From IMG/VR virus record IMGVR_UViG_3300025168_000562, positions 1-26,454 of that record: 26,454 nt of DNA; one strand, written 5' to 3'. The stretch is from a virus. Below, piece after piece: positions 8,445 through 16,015 of this stretch (the stretch's first letter is position 1; each line of letters opens with the position of its first letter). The notes below the pieces were generated by a model that was given only the letters and a program-made list of their open reading frames with translations, ran no database searches and was not told the DNA's origin. The position numbers and the translations under genes were made by a program.

Positions 8445-8897
8445 ATGGCAGACTCTAAAGTATCACAACTTACTGCAATCACCTCCCCTTTGGGAGGTGG
8501 TGAGTCTTTATATGTTGTACAAGGTGGTACAAGTAAAAAAGTTACTATAGATAATTTTGTCGGTAGTTTAAAAAATCCTAATCTAACTGGCAACATAACA
8601 GTTACTGGTAATCAAACAATTACTTCTGCAACTGATATAAAAACTTCTATACCCGTAACTCTTATAAACATTCCAGCTGGTGATGGTATATGTCCTTTAG
8701 TAGAAGCAGCATCTAATGGGCAAGTTAAAGTTATTATGGCTACAGGAAATGGTGGTGGTACATTTACATTACTTAAAGGTAATATTGCTGGTAATGCCAA
8801 TGTACAGTTCTTTCGAGTTGGTCAATCAGCTACACTTATGTACCAAGGAGATAAATGGTTTCCATTAGGAGGAACAGCTAACATAATATTTCCATAA
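8445..8897 (+). CDS. Small fibre-like virion protein
   Basis: 150 residues, Gly/Thr/Asn-rich and beta-strand-like. The N-terminus (KVSQLTAITSPLGGGESLYV, then VQGGTSKKVTIDNF) is a common head segment of phage tail-fibre and virion proteins, in which a short motif ending in KKVT..NF leads into the shaft. The rest (GNITVTGNQTITSAT, then GNANVQFFRVGQSATLMYQG) looks like a trimeric fibre tip or a small decoration protein. It starts three bases after the stop of the Ig-like gene and was probably transcribed with it. A perfect GC-rich hairpin lies within its first 60 bases. Confidence 0.7.
   Translation: MADSKVSQLTAITSPLGGGESLYVVQGGTSKKVTIDNFVGSLKNPNLTGNITVTGNQTITSATDIKTSIPVTLINIPAGDGICPLVEAASNGQVKVIMATGNGGGTFTLLKGNIAGNANVQFFRVGQSATLMYQGDKWFPLGGTANIIFP
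8478..8501 (+). repeat. GC-rich inverted repeat (hairpin) inside a fibre-like gene
   Basis: CACCTCCC (8480-8487) and GGGAGGTG (8492-8499) form a perfect 8-base-pair stem around a CTTT loop, extendable by a T-G and an A-T pair. It is conspicuous in AT-rich surroundings and starts 33 bases into the coding region. No T-run follows, so it is not a classic intrinsic terminator. It may damp translation or protect mRNA, or simply reflect the SPLGGGE codons. Confidence 0.6.
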
Positions 8898-8922
8898 TGT
8901 AAATATTTTTTAAGTAATTATA

Positions 8923-9279
8923 ATGTATCAGTTGACAGAAGACAATTTTTTCCTATATGCTATGAAGAGTTATAACAATCCTAACTGTAAGGGTATGGAT
9001 GAATTTAAAGATGATTTAAAAAAGTTTAGTTATGTTAAGAGATTGTTGAAAAAAACTAGAAATAAAAATGGTTTGAAAGAACGTCTCATAATTAATCATA
9101 TCATTGTAATTTATAACTTATTTGGTTCTGAGGCGGCAACAAAAATGTTATTCTTTAAAATAGATAAATCATTTTGGCCACAGTTAAAATCATTTTTAAT
9201 ATTTTTAAATTTTATGCCACCTGATAATATGCTTGTAGTTCAGGATGAGGCTTTACTTATTTTTTTAAGGGAAATATAA
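8923..9279 (+). CDS. Conserved T4-like phage protein, unknown function
   Basis: 118 residues with no signal peptide. The start region (ENFFLYAMKSYNNPNCKGMD, then EFKDDLKKFSYVKRLLKKT) is a pattern I recognise from a short conserved protein of T4-like cyanophages and pelagiphages (possibly DUF7207). The middle (INHIIVIYNLFGSEAATKML) and end (MLVVQDEALLIFLREI) are hydrophobic helices typical of a small globular protein. The ATG follows a 25-base AT-rich gap with no clear ribosome site. The stop overlaps the next ATG by one base (TAATG), so both are co-translated. Role unknown. Confidence 0.7.
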   Translation: MYQLTEDNFFLYAMKSYNNPNCKGMDEFKDDLKKFSYVKRLLKKTRNKNGLKERLIINHIIVIYNLFGSEAATKMLFFKIDKSFWPQLKSFLIFLNFMPPDNMLVVQDEALLIFLREI

Positions 9280-9833
9280 TGGGACGTTTTGTTGATTCTG
9301 TTATAACATACAGAATATTAAAACTGTTAGTTACACCGTTTGATAAAACTAAGGCATTTCAACTTGGTATTATAGATTCAAAAGGTAAAGAATTAAAAAA
9401 GATGCGTCAACTCAACACTGTTGCTGAGAGAGATGCCTATTCACTTTTACACAGATTGGTCTATAGACTTAAAAAAATTATAGAAAAAGTTCCACTACAA
9501 AATAAAAAATTATTATCCTATGCTGCTGCTTTATCATTAATAAGAGAGCATATGGATTATCAACACGAACCAATTGAATTAGAAAATTTATATTTAGATA
9601 AAATTGGAACAAACTTAACTGAAGAAATACAAACTATCGAAGGTTATTTTTTAAATAAACCTTTAACTTTCAAAGAATACTTGGAAGAAGACATTCCAGC
9701 AAATAATGCTGGTGGAGGCGGGATAGCTGGATTAGATGCTGAAACAATGGGTGTATCTAAGAAAGCTGCTAATAAGTATAAGAAACAAAATCAAACTATG
9801 GCTAGAAGGGCAAATGTAACACATGTGGGTTAA
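9279..9833 (+). CDS. Conserved T4-like virion-type protein
   Basis: 184 residues. The N-terminus MGRFVDSVITYRILKLLVTP followed by FDKTKAFQLGIID is strongly reminiscent of a conserved protein of T4-like marine phages found next to the preceding family. A helical middle (LLHRLVYRLKKIIEKVP) and a Gly-rich linker (NNAGGGGIAGLD, about residues 143-154) precede a basic C-terminus (KKAANKYKKQNQTMARRANV). It has an AGGGA ribosome site. In related phages such proteins are listed as virion or head-associated, but I cannot confirm that. The last 11 bases overlap a small gene starting at 9823. Confidence 0.7.
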   Translation: MGRFVDSVITYRILKLLVTPFDKTKAFQLGIIDSKGKELKKMRQLNTVAERDAYSLLHRLVYRLKKIIEKVPLQNKKLLSYAAALSLIREHMDYQHEPIELENLYLDKIGTNLTEEIQTIEGYFLNKPLTFKEYLEEDIPANNAGGGGIAGLDAETMGVSKKAANKYKKQNQTMARRANVTHVG

Positions 9834-9990
9834 AGAACAACTTGTAAAGATATTAAAATGGTTAATAGATGACCCAACTGACAGTAATTATATACAATCT
9901 AAATTAGATAACACAAAACCAACTCGCAAAAAAAGAACAAAAAGAAATTCAAATGGATCCAGTTCAAAAACCAGAAAAAACATTATCTAG
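9823..9990 (+). CDS. Small basic hypothetical protein (55 aa)
   Basis: A 55-codon frame fills the gap between the genes ending at 9833 and starting at 9953. It begins MWVKEQLVKILKWLIDDPTD, an amphipathic helix, and then becomes Lys/Arg/Ser/Asn-rich (TRKKRTKRNSNGSSSKTRKN). It overlaps the upstream stop by 11 bases and the next gene by 38 bases, as is common in this genome. Without it a 119-base non-coding gap would remain in a densely packed run. No homologue is recognised, and the basic tail may be low-complexity chance. Confidence 0.55.
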   Translation: MWVKEQLVKILKWLIDDPTDSNYIQSKLDNTKPTRKKRTKRNSNGSSSKTRKNII

Positions 9991-10321
9991 TGATTCAACA
10001 AATGCTAGGTTATCTGTATTGGAAAACAATATGAACATAATGACACACAATATAGAAAAACTCGAGTTTCAAACTGATCAAAACTATGCAACTCTTCATT
10101 CACGTATTAGTGAGTTAAGAGATGATTTAAGAAAAGATTTTGAATCAAAGAATGAAAAGATTCTAGCTAAACTAGAAGAACATAATAATTATGAGCAAGA
10201 TCAAAACAATTCTCTTCATAAAAAAATTCATCAGTTTGAAAAATGGCGTTGGATGATTATGGGAGGAGCATTAGTAATAGGTTATATCATAGCACATTTA
10301 AAATTGGAACGTTTTCTTTAA
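9953..10321 (+). CDS. Coiled-coil protein with C-terminal membrane anchor
   Basis: 122 residues. Residues about 20-95 form a long heptad-rich coiled coil (NARLSVLENNMNIMTHNIEK, SELRDDLRKDFESKNEKI). Residues about 97-116 (WMIMGGALVIGYIIAHL) are a single membrane helix preceded by Lys/Trp/Arg, ending in a short tail. The N-terminal coil would lie in the cytoplasm with a tail anchor. The layout recalls the XhlA-type holin-associated proteins, but these are diverse and I do not assign it. The start within the upstream small gene is uncertain. It lies just upstream of primase. Confidence 0.65.
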   Translation: MDPVQKPEKTLSSDSTNARLSVLENNMNIMTHNIEKLEFQTDQNYATLHSRISELRDDLRKDFESKNEKILAKLEEHNNYEQDQNNSLHKKIHQFEKWRWMIMGGALVIGYIIAHLKLERFL

Positions 10322-10346
10322 TTAATTATTGTAATATAATGATTGA

Positions 10347-11363
10347 ATGTCATTATATCTTGATCAAAAATATCTCACTTTAATAAGTAACAGACTCCCT
10401 CTCTTCAAAAAGAAGAAAGACAATACCTATAACTGTAGGTGCATAATATGTGGTGATTCAGCAAAGAAAACCACAAAAGCAAGGGGATATTTTTTTCCAA
10501 ATAAAAATAAGTTATTTTATAAATGTTTTAATTGTGATGTTGCAATGGCATTTTCTTCTTTTTTAAAACAACTTGATCAAACGCTATTCCAAGAATATTC
10601 ATTTGAAGATTATTCAGAAGGAATGTACTTATCTAATTCAAAACCTGATTACAAGTTTGAACAACCTGTATTTAAAAGTAGTTCAAAATATCAAAAAATA
10701 ATTAATAATATTTTAGTTACTTTAGATAAGTTACCATCTGATCATGAGGCAATCAAGTATGTTGAAAAAAGGCAAATTCCAAAAGAAAAATATAAAAAAA
10801 TATTTTTTATCGAACATGTGTGTGACATTGCAGAATTAAATGATAAGTACAGAGCAAGCATCAAAAGTAAAGAGCCAAGATTAGTATTTCCATTCTATGA
10901 TGAAAACAAATCTCTTACTGGTGTTTCTTGTAGAGCAATCAGAGGTGAAGCATTAAGATATATAACTGTTAAAATACATGATGATCAGCCTCTTATATAC
11001 GGCCTAGAAGACGTTGATACAACTAAGCCTGTGTATGTGGTGGAAGGTCCTATTGATAGCTTATTTCTTGATAATTGTATTGCTGTAGCTGGTTTGTCAA
11101 TAAACAAATTAAACAACATTGGTGTACCTAAAGATAAATTAATTATCGTTCACGATAATCAATCTAGAAACATTGAAGTTTGTAAAGTAATACAAAAAAC
11201 TATTGATAATGATTACAAATGTGTTATATGGCCAGATTACATTGAGCAAAAAGATATAAATGAGATGATAAGTTATAATATTAATGTCCATAGAGTGATA
11301 AAGGAAAACACATTCAGTGGATTAAGTGCTGTTGTAGAATTTACAAGATGGAGAAAAAATTGA
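10347..11363 (+). CDS. 61: DNA primase, T4 gp61 family
   Basis: 338 residues, close to T4 gp61 (342). It would make RNA primers for lagging-strand synthesis with the gp41 helicase. An N-terminal zinc-binding domain has CxxC pairs at 32/35 and 60/63 (CIICGD, CFNC), used for template recognition. The central TOPRIM catalytic region includes VYVVEGPIDSLF near 228 (the conserved Glu and the DxD-type acidic segment that follow metal ions) and IIVHDNQ near 266. The protein starts MSLYLDQKYL, usual for the family. The helicase is not in this window; its loader gp59 is at 24678. The end overlaps thyX by 16 bases. Confidence 0.95.
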   Translation: MSLYLDQKYLTLISNRLPLFKKKKDNTYNCRCIICGDSAKKTTKARGYFFPNKNKLFYKCFNCDVAMAFSSFLKQLDQTLFQEYSFEDYSEGMYLSNSKPDYKFEQPVFKSSSKYQKIINNILVTLDKLPSDHEAIKYVEKRQIPKEKYKKIFFIEHVCDIAELNDKYRASIKSKEPRLVFPFYDENKSLTGVSCRAIRGEALRYITVKIHDDQPLIYGLEDVDTTKPVYVVEGPIDSLFLDNCIAVAGLSINKLNNIGVPKDKLIIVHDNQSRNIEVCKVIQKTIDNDYKCVIWPDYIEQKDINEMISYNINVHRVIKENTFSGLSAVVEFTRWRKN

Positions 11364-12019
11364 GTGTTAAATTGATTAGTTATACAAAATCATGTATTGA
11401 AGGTATTAATAATTTACAAGAACTAGCTGCTTATTGTGCTAGAGTTTCTAATCCAAGTAATCAATTAAATAATGATACATCAGAAAAATTGATAAAATAT
11501 CTCATAGATAATGAACATTGGTCACCTTTAGAAATGATAAATGCTTGTATTGAAATAACTACTACAAGAGACATTGCTAGACAGATATTAAGACACAGAT
11601 CATTTTCATTTCAAGAATTCAGTCAAAGATATGCTGATCCTACAAGTGACCTTAGTTTTGTAAACAGAGAAGCAAGATTGCAGGATAAAACAAATAGACA
11701 GAATAGTGTAAAGTCAAATGATTTAGGCCTGTCTTTAGAGTTTCAAGTTAAACAAAAAGATCTGGTTGATCAAGCTCTAAAATATTACAAAGATGCAATT
11801 GATTCTGGAATAGCTAAAGAACAAGCTAGATGTTTTTTACCAGAAGGTTTAACTGTTTCAAGATTATACATGAATGGAACAATGCGAAGTTGGATTCATT
11901 ATATTCAGTTAAGATCTGCTAATGGTACACAAAAAGAACATATGGATGTAGCTGTAGAGTGTGGTAAAGTCTTATCTACTATATTTCCATTTATTACAAA
12001 AATTTTAAAAAATAAATAA
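11348..12019 (+). CDS. thyX: Flavin-dependent thymidylate synthase ThyX
   Basis: 223 residues. It makes dTMP from dUMP with methylenetetrahydrofolate and FAD/NADPH as a homotetramer. The signature RHR..(7)..S.R is complete: RHRSFSFQEFSQRY at 82-95. The downstream ARCFLPEGLTVSRLYMNGTM segment carries the Arg/Leu pattern of the substrate site, followed by WIHYIQLRSANGTQKEH. T4 itself uses ThyA (td), whereas many marine phages carry ThyX. The start is inside the primase gene, giving translational coupling. With nrdA/nrdB downstream it belongs to the phage nucleotide-synthesis set. Confidence 0.95.
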   Translation: MEKKLSVKLISYTKSCIEGINNLQELAAYCARVSNPSNQLNNDTSEKLIKYLIDNEHWSPLEMINACIEITTTRDIARQILRHRSFSFQEFSQRYADPTSDLSFVNREARLQDKTNRQNSVKSNDLGLSLEFQVKQKDLVDQALKYYKDAIDSGIAKEQARCFLPEGLTVSRLYMNGTMRSWIHYIQLRSANGTQKEHMDVAVECGKVLSTIFPFITKILKNK

Positions 12020-12502
12020 ATGATGATTGGTATAGGTTCCTCAATAAAATTATTCTTAATATTGTTAATAATAGGTAGTTTACTGGCAGCTGGTTGGTAT
12101 GTTACAGGTATGCGAGAACAGTTAGCTATTTCACAAAACAACAACGAAAAATATGAACAAGCAGTTTTTGATCAGCAATTATTAATCAAACAGATTAAAG
12201 AAGATGTACAAAGTATTCAGGAAGCTAATAATGAATTAGCTAGTGTAGTTAAAAAACAAAACAAAGATTTAAATTCACTACACAAAAAGTTTGAAAAAAC
12301 TAAACCTGATGGTACTGTTAGAGATATTGGTAAGATAGCTGTACGCAGACCTGAATCAATCGAAAGAATAATAAACAATGCAACAAAAAACTCACTACGG
12401 TGCTTGGAAATAGCATCTGGTGCACCTTTAACGGAAGATGAAAAATATGGCAAGAAGATTAATACAGAATGCCCTGCTCTTATGCCTGATAACGGCTCTT
12501 AG
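12020..12502 (+). CDS. Putative inner-membrane spanin (Rz-like)
   Basis: 160 residues. An N-terminal membrane helix (about 9-28, IKLFLILLIIGSLLAAGWYV) is followed by a periplasmic coiled coil (about 33-95, EQLAISQNNNEKYEQAVFDQ onward). That is the layout of Rz-type i-spanins, which join an outer-membrane partner and fuse the two membranes at the end of lysis. The C-terminus has cysteines (LRCLEIASG, TECPALMP). The next gene, in another frame, is a lipoprotein overlapping its last 56 bases, the usual Rz/Rz1 arrangement. An alternative start is the next ATG, one codon later. An AATAAATA box lies just upstream. Confidence 0.75.
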   Translation: MMIGIGSSIKLFLILLIIGSLLAAGWYVTGMREQLAISQNNNEKYEQAVFDQQLLIKQIKEDVQSIQEANNELASVVKKQNKDLNSLHKKFEKTKPDGTVRDIGKIAVRRPESIERIINNATKNSLRCLEIASGAPLTEDEKYGKKINTECPALMPDNGS

Positions 12503-12830
12503 TGGTTGTGCAAGTTTTAGTTTACCTTTTTTTGGTAAAAAATCAGCAGCAAGACCTGTTGAGATACAAACAAAAGCAGTAGAAAAACAAAATTTAAATT
12601 TAAAGACACCTGACCCTCTAAATCTAAAAGATGTAGAATGGATAATTGTGAATAAAAGCAATGTAGAGGAAGTTTGGAAAAAATTAAAGAAAAATGAAAA
12701 AGATATTGTGTTATTTGGTATCACAGACGATAGTTATAAAGAGTTATCAGTAAACTTAATCAAGTTAAGAAACTTAATAAACACACAACGTATTGTAATA
12801 ATGCAGTACAAAAAATACTACGAACAATAA
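12447..12830 (+). CDS. Putative outer-membrane lipoprotein spanin (Rz1-like)
   Basis: 127 residues with an N-terminal lipoprotein signal: MARRLIQNALLLCLITALSG then Cys at 21 (lipobox LSGC). The ATG at 12447 follows GGAA by 10 bases; the ATG at 12438, three codons earlier, has its GGAAG directly against it, so 12447 is preferred. The mature part includes a conserved LNLKDVEWIIVNKSNVEEVW segment and a helical C-terminus (NLIKLRNLINTQRIVIMQYK) that I recognise as a common family of marine myoviruses. Partial overlap with the i-spanin gene in a different frame supports a two-component spanin, though this protein is longer than most Rz1. Confidence 0.75.
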   Translation: MARRLIQNALLLCLITALSGCASFSLPFFGKKSAARPVEIQTKAVEKQNLNLKTPDPLNLKDVEWIIVNKSNVEEVWKKLKKNEKDIVLFGITDDSYKELSVNLIKLRNLINTQRIVIMQYKKYYEQ

Positions 12831-12847
12831 TAAGAGATGGAGTGAGT

Positions 12848-14881
12848 ATGGAAAATGTTTTCCATGATATAACTGTCAATTTTGATAGAGATAATTTATT
12901 TGATGAACTCGGAATGAAAAGACTTGAAGAATCCTATATGAAGGAGGAAGAAAGATCCCCACAAGAAAGGTTCGCTTATGTTTCGAAATCATTCTCGACG
13001 GATATCGCACATGCCCAGAGATTATACACTTATGCATCTAAGCACTGGCTTAGCTATTCTACTCCCATTCTTTCTTTTGGTCGTAGTGCCCGCGGTTTGC
13101 CTATTAGTTGTTTTTTACCCTATCTACCTGATAGTTCAGAAGGCTTGGTCAGCACTCTTTCGGAAGTAAACTGGCTTTCAATGTTAGGTGGTGGAGTTGG
13201 TATAGGTATTGGAATTAGATCATCAGATGACAAGTCTGTAGGCGTTATGCCACATTTAAAAACTTATGATGCATCTTCCTTAGCATATCGTCAAGGAAGA
13301 ACTAGAAGAGGCTCATACGCAGCCTATTTGGATATATCACATCCGGATATAATACAGTTTTTGGAAATGAGAAGACCTACCGGTGATCCAAACATGCGTA
13401 CGTTAAATTTACATCATGGTGTTAACATCAACGATAAGTTTATGGAAATCATAGAGAAGTCTATGATAGATAAAGATTTTGATGATAGTTGGGAATTGAA
13501 AGATCCACATGATAATAGTGTGAAGGAGGTAGTCTCTGCTAAAGAACTATGGCAAAGAGTTTTAGAATTAAGAATGATGACAGGCGAACCCTATATTCAT
13601 TTTATTGATACTAGCAATAGAAAGATGCCAGATTTCCAAAAGAAGTTAGGACTAAGTATTAAGCAATCAAATCTCTGTTCAGAAATTGTATTACCAACTG
13701 ATAAAAATAGAACTGCGGTATGCTGCCTATCTTCACTTAATTTGGAGTACTATGATGATTGGAAAAATGAAAGTCTTTTTCTGCGGGACGTTGCTGAGAT
13801 GCTCGATAACGTATTGCAGTATTTTATTAATAACAGTCCAGATGGTGTACAGCGTGCAAGATATAGTGCTACAAACGAGCGTAGCATTGGTGTCGGCGCT
13901 CTTGGCTTCCATGCCCATTTGCAGAAGCATAAATTACCTTTCGAATCCGCACTTGCAAAGTCGAGAAACGTGGAAATCTTCAGACACATCAGACGAGGAT
14001 TAGATGAAGCAAATTTGGAACTCGGGTCAATTAGAGGAGAAGCTCCTGATGCTGCTGGCACTGGTCTTAGGTTTTCTCACCTTATGGCTGTTGCTCCCAA
14101 TGCTAGTTCTAGTATTATTATGGGTAATACTTCTCCTAGCGTAGAACCATACAGAGCAAATGCTTATAGACAAGATACACTCTCAGGGTCATTTTTAAAC
14201 AAAAACAAATATTTGGATAAAATTATAAAGGAAAAAACAAATGACACTGAATATAACAAGGTGTGGAGCAACATTATTGCTTCCGACGGATCCGTACAAC
14301 ACCTTGATATACTCAATGACAGGGAAAAGGACATCTTCAAAACGAGTATGGAGATTGACCAAAGATGGGTTGTGGAGCACGCAGCTGACAGACAAAATTA
14401 CATTGACCAGGCGCAATCCATTAATTTATTCTTTCGGCCGGACTGCAATGTAAAATATTTACATGCAGTTCATTTTATGGCTTGGAAACTTGGATTAAAA
14501 ACTTTATATTATTGCAGGTCAGAAAAAATTGGCAAAGCAGATAAGGTAGCAAAAAAGATTGAAAGAGAAGTTATCAAAGAGCTTGATATGAAAGCTCTTG
14601 CATCAGGTGAAACAAGAACAAGAGCTCAAGTATACGGAACAGATAATTGTATATTTTGTTCAAAAACAAAGGCTGAGTTAAGTCTTCGTGGAATACCTTT
14701 TGATTTTGTTAATATAAATGAAATAGGTAAAACAGCAGCTGAAGTAACTGGAAGACCTGTTAAAACAGTACCACAAATATACCTTGAAGGAGAATATGTT
14801 GGTGGGTATGAAGAAATGATGAGCTATTTTAATAGTTCGTTTCAACAAGATAATGATGAATGTACAGCTTGTGAGGGTTAA
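12848..14881 (+). CDS. nrdA: Ribonucleotide reductase class I alpha subunit with internal glutaredoxin domain
   Basis: 677 residues; reduces ribonucleotides to deoxyribonucleotides with NrdB. Active-site residues are clear: Cys88 (PISCFL), N275-C277-E279 (NLCSE, thiyl radical site), Cys292 as the partner of Cys88, and YY in TLYYCRSE as the radical relay. The N-terminus is short: the ATP-cone of E. coli NrdA is absent, so inhibition by dATP at that site is not expected. After the core, a glutaredoxin domain starts near 14617 with CIFC (14648-14659) and a TVPQIYLEGEYVGGYEEM end, then comes the RNR redox tail ECTACEG. GGAG 5 bases ahead favours this ATG over a GTG at 12842. GC content changes sharply near 14450. 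Confidence 0.95.
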   Translation: MENVFHDITVNFDRDNLFDELGMKRLEESYMKEEERSPQERFAYVSKSFSTDIAHAQRLYTYASKHWLSYSTPILSFGRSARGLPISCFLPYLPDSSEGLVSTLSEVNWLSMLGGGVGIGIGIRSSDDKSVGVMPHLKTYDASSLAYRQGRTRRGSYAAYLDISHPDIIQFLEMRRPTGDPNMRTLNLHHGVNINDKFMEIIEKSMIDKDFDDSWELKDPHDNSVKEVVSAKELWQRVLELRMMTGEPYIHFIDTSNRKMPDFQKKLGLSIKQSNLCSEIVLPTDKNRTAVCCLSSLNLEYYDDWKNESLFLRDVAEMLDNVLQYFINNSPDGVQRARYSATNERSIGVGALGFHAHLQKHKLPFESALAKSRNVEIFRHIRRGLDEANLELGSIRGEAPDAAGTGLRFSHLMAVAPNASSSIIMGNTSPSVEPYRANAYRQDTLSGSFLNKNKYLDKIIKEKTNDTEYNKVWSNIIASDGSVQHLDILNDREKDIFKTSMEIDQRWVVEHAADRQNYIDQAQSINLFFRPDCNVKYLHAVHFMAWKLGLKTLYYCRSEKIGKADKVAKKIEREVIKELDMKALASGETRTRAQVYGTDNCIFCSKTKAELSLRGIPFDFVNINEIGKTAAEVTGRPVKTVPQIYLEGEYVGGYEEMMSYFNSSFQQDNDECTACEG

Positions 14882-14883
14882 TT

Positions 14884-15300
14884 ATGAAAGTAGGATTTAC
14901 ATGTAGCACTTTTGATTTATTACATGCTGGTCATGTACAAATGTTAAGAGAAGCAAAATCAGTGTGTGATTATTTGATAGTCGGATTACAAATTGATCCA
15001 ACTATTGATCGAGAAGAAAAAAATAAACCAATACAAACTATTGTAGAAAGATATGTTCAACTTCAAGCGGTAAAACATGTAGATGAAATTATTACGTATT
15101 CTACTGAAAAAGATCTTGAAGACATATTAGCAATGTATCAAATTGATATACGAATTATGGGTGTTGAGTACAGGAATAAAGATTTTACAGGTAAAGATCT
15201 TTGTAGAAAAAGAAGTATTCAACTTTATTTTAACAAAAGGGACCATAGGTTCTCTACTTCCGATTTACGTGAAAGAGTGAGTTTAGCAAATGAATCATAG
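14884..15300 (+). CDS. Cytidylyltransferase-family enzyme (TagD/RfaE-like)
   Basis: 138 residues, the length of glycerol-3-phosphate cytidylyltransferase (about 130). It has STFDLLHAGH (residues 8-17; the HxGH nucleotide-binding motif), VERYVQLQAVKHVDEII (the RxxxxxxxxxVD motif) and the C-terminal STSDLRERV, matching the ISTTxxR signature. It would transfer a nucleotide to an alditol or sugar phosphate. The substrate cannot be read from sequence: CDP-glycerol (TagD) and ADP-heptose type (HldE C-domain) are both possible. A GAGG at the end of nrdA is the ribosome site (6-base spacer). Its end overlaps the phosphomannomutase start by 11 bases, so the two may act in one sugar-activation path. 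Confidence 0.85.
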   Translation: MKVGFTCSTFDLLHAGHVQMLREAKSVCDYLIVGLQIDPTIDREEKNKPIQTIVERYVQLQAVKHVDEIITYSTEKDLEDILAMYQIDIRIMGVEYRNKDFTGKDLCRKRSIQLYFNKRDHRFSTSDLRERVSLANES

Positions 15301-16015
15301 ATATGTTTTTGATGTAGATGGTACACTAACACCAAGCAGAAAAAAAATATTACCAGAAATGGAAACTGCTTTTAGTACATTTATAGATAACTACAGTGTT
15401 TACCTAGTTACAGGTAGTGATTATGAAAAAACACAAGAACAGCTTGGTAAGCATATAGTTGAAAAAGTTGAAAAAGTTTACAATTGTTCAGGTAGTGATG
15501 TTTGGGCTGCTGGTAAGAATATAGAAAGAAGTGAATGGAAACTACCATTTGAAGCACGAATGTGGTTAGAGGATAGACTAGATAATAATCCATATCCAGT
15601 TAAAACAGGTTTGCATATTGAACAAAGAACTGGTCTATGTAACTTTAGTATAGTTGGTAGAAATGCAACACATACTCAAAGACAAGAATATGTTAAATAT
15701 GATAACGAAACAAATGAAAGAGATAATATTGTTAAAGATTTTAATGTTGTATTTTGTAATATAACATCAAGCGCAGGTGGTGAAACTGGTGTTGATATAC
15801 ATCCAGTAGGAAAAGATAAATCACAGATAGTCAATGATTTTAACGACAATGATGTAATCCATTTTTTTGGGGATAGAATGGATAAAGATGGAAACGATTA
15901 TAGTTTATCATTAAAGGCTTACAAAAGTTATCCCGTTGGATCATGGAAAGACACTTATAATTTGATAGTTTCATTAAATCAATTAGCGGTTTTGAATGGA
16001 AATAATAAAGACTAA
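15290..16015 (+). CDS. HAD-type phosphomannomutase (eukaryotic PMM family)
   Basis: 241 residues, close to human PMM2 (246). It would interconvert mannose-6-P and mannose-1-P by an Asp nucleophile. Motif I is FDVDGTLTPSR with D8 and D10; LVTGSDYEKTQEQLG matches the PMM segment (V)GGSDFEKVQEQLG; the cap has GLCNFSIVGR (the Arg-rich sugar-phosphate site); and the end has GGETGVDIHPVGKDK and FFGDRMDKDGNDY, equal to GGxxSFDVFPxGWDK and the metal-binding GND motif. Bacteria usually use a different phosphohexomutase family, so this is unusual. It overlaps the cytidylyltransferase gene upstream. Activity on other phosphosugars is possible. Confidence 0.88.
   Translation: MNHRYVFDVDGTLTPSRKKILPEMETAFSTFIDNYSVYLVTGSDYEKTQEQLGKHIVEKVEKVYNCSGSDVWAAGKNIERSEWKLPFEARMWLEDRLDNNPYPVKTGLHIEQRTGLCNFSIVGRNATHTQRQEYVKYDNETNERDNIVKDFNVVFCNITSSAGGETGVDIHPVGKDKSQIVNDFNDNDVIHFFGDRMDKDGNDYSLSLKAYKSYPVGSWKDTYNLIVSLNQLAVLNGNNKD

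Noticed and set aside
8916-8924. TATAAT before the gene at 8923
   Set aside because: It overlaps the ATG itself and no -35 box is found, so it is probably chance in AT-rich DNA.
13686-14061. Frames of over 100 codons on both strands within nrdA
   Set aside because: They lie wholly inside a well-supported nrdA with intact active-site residues; their length reflects local codon bias. No ribosome site or family match was seen.
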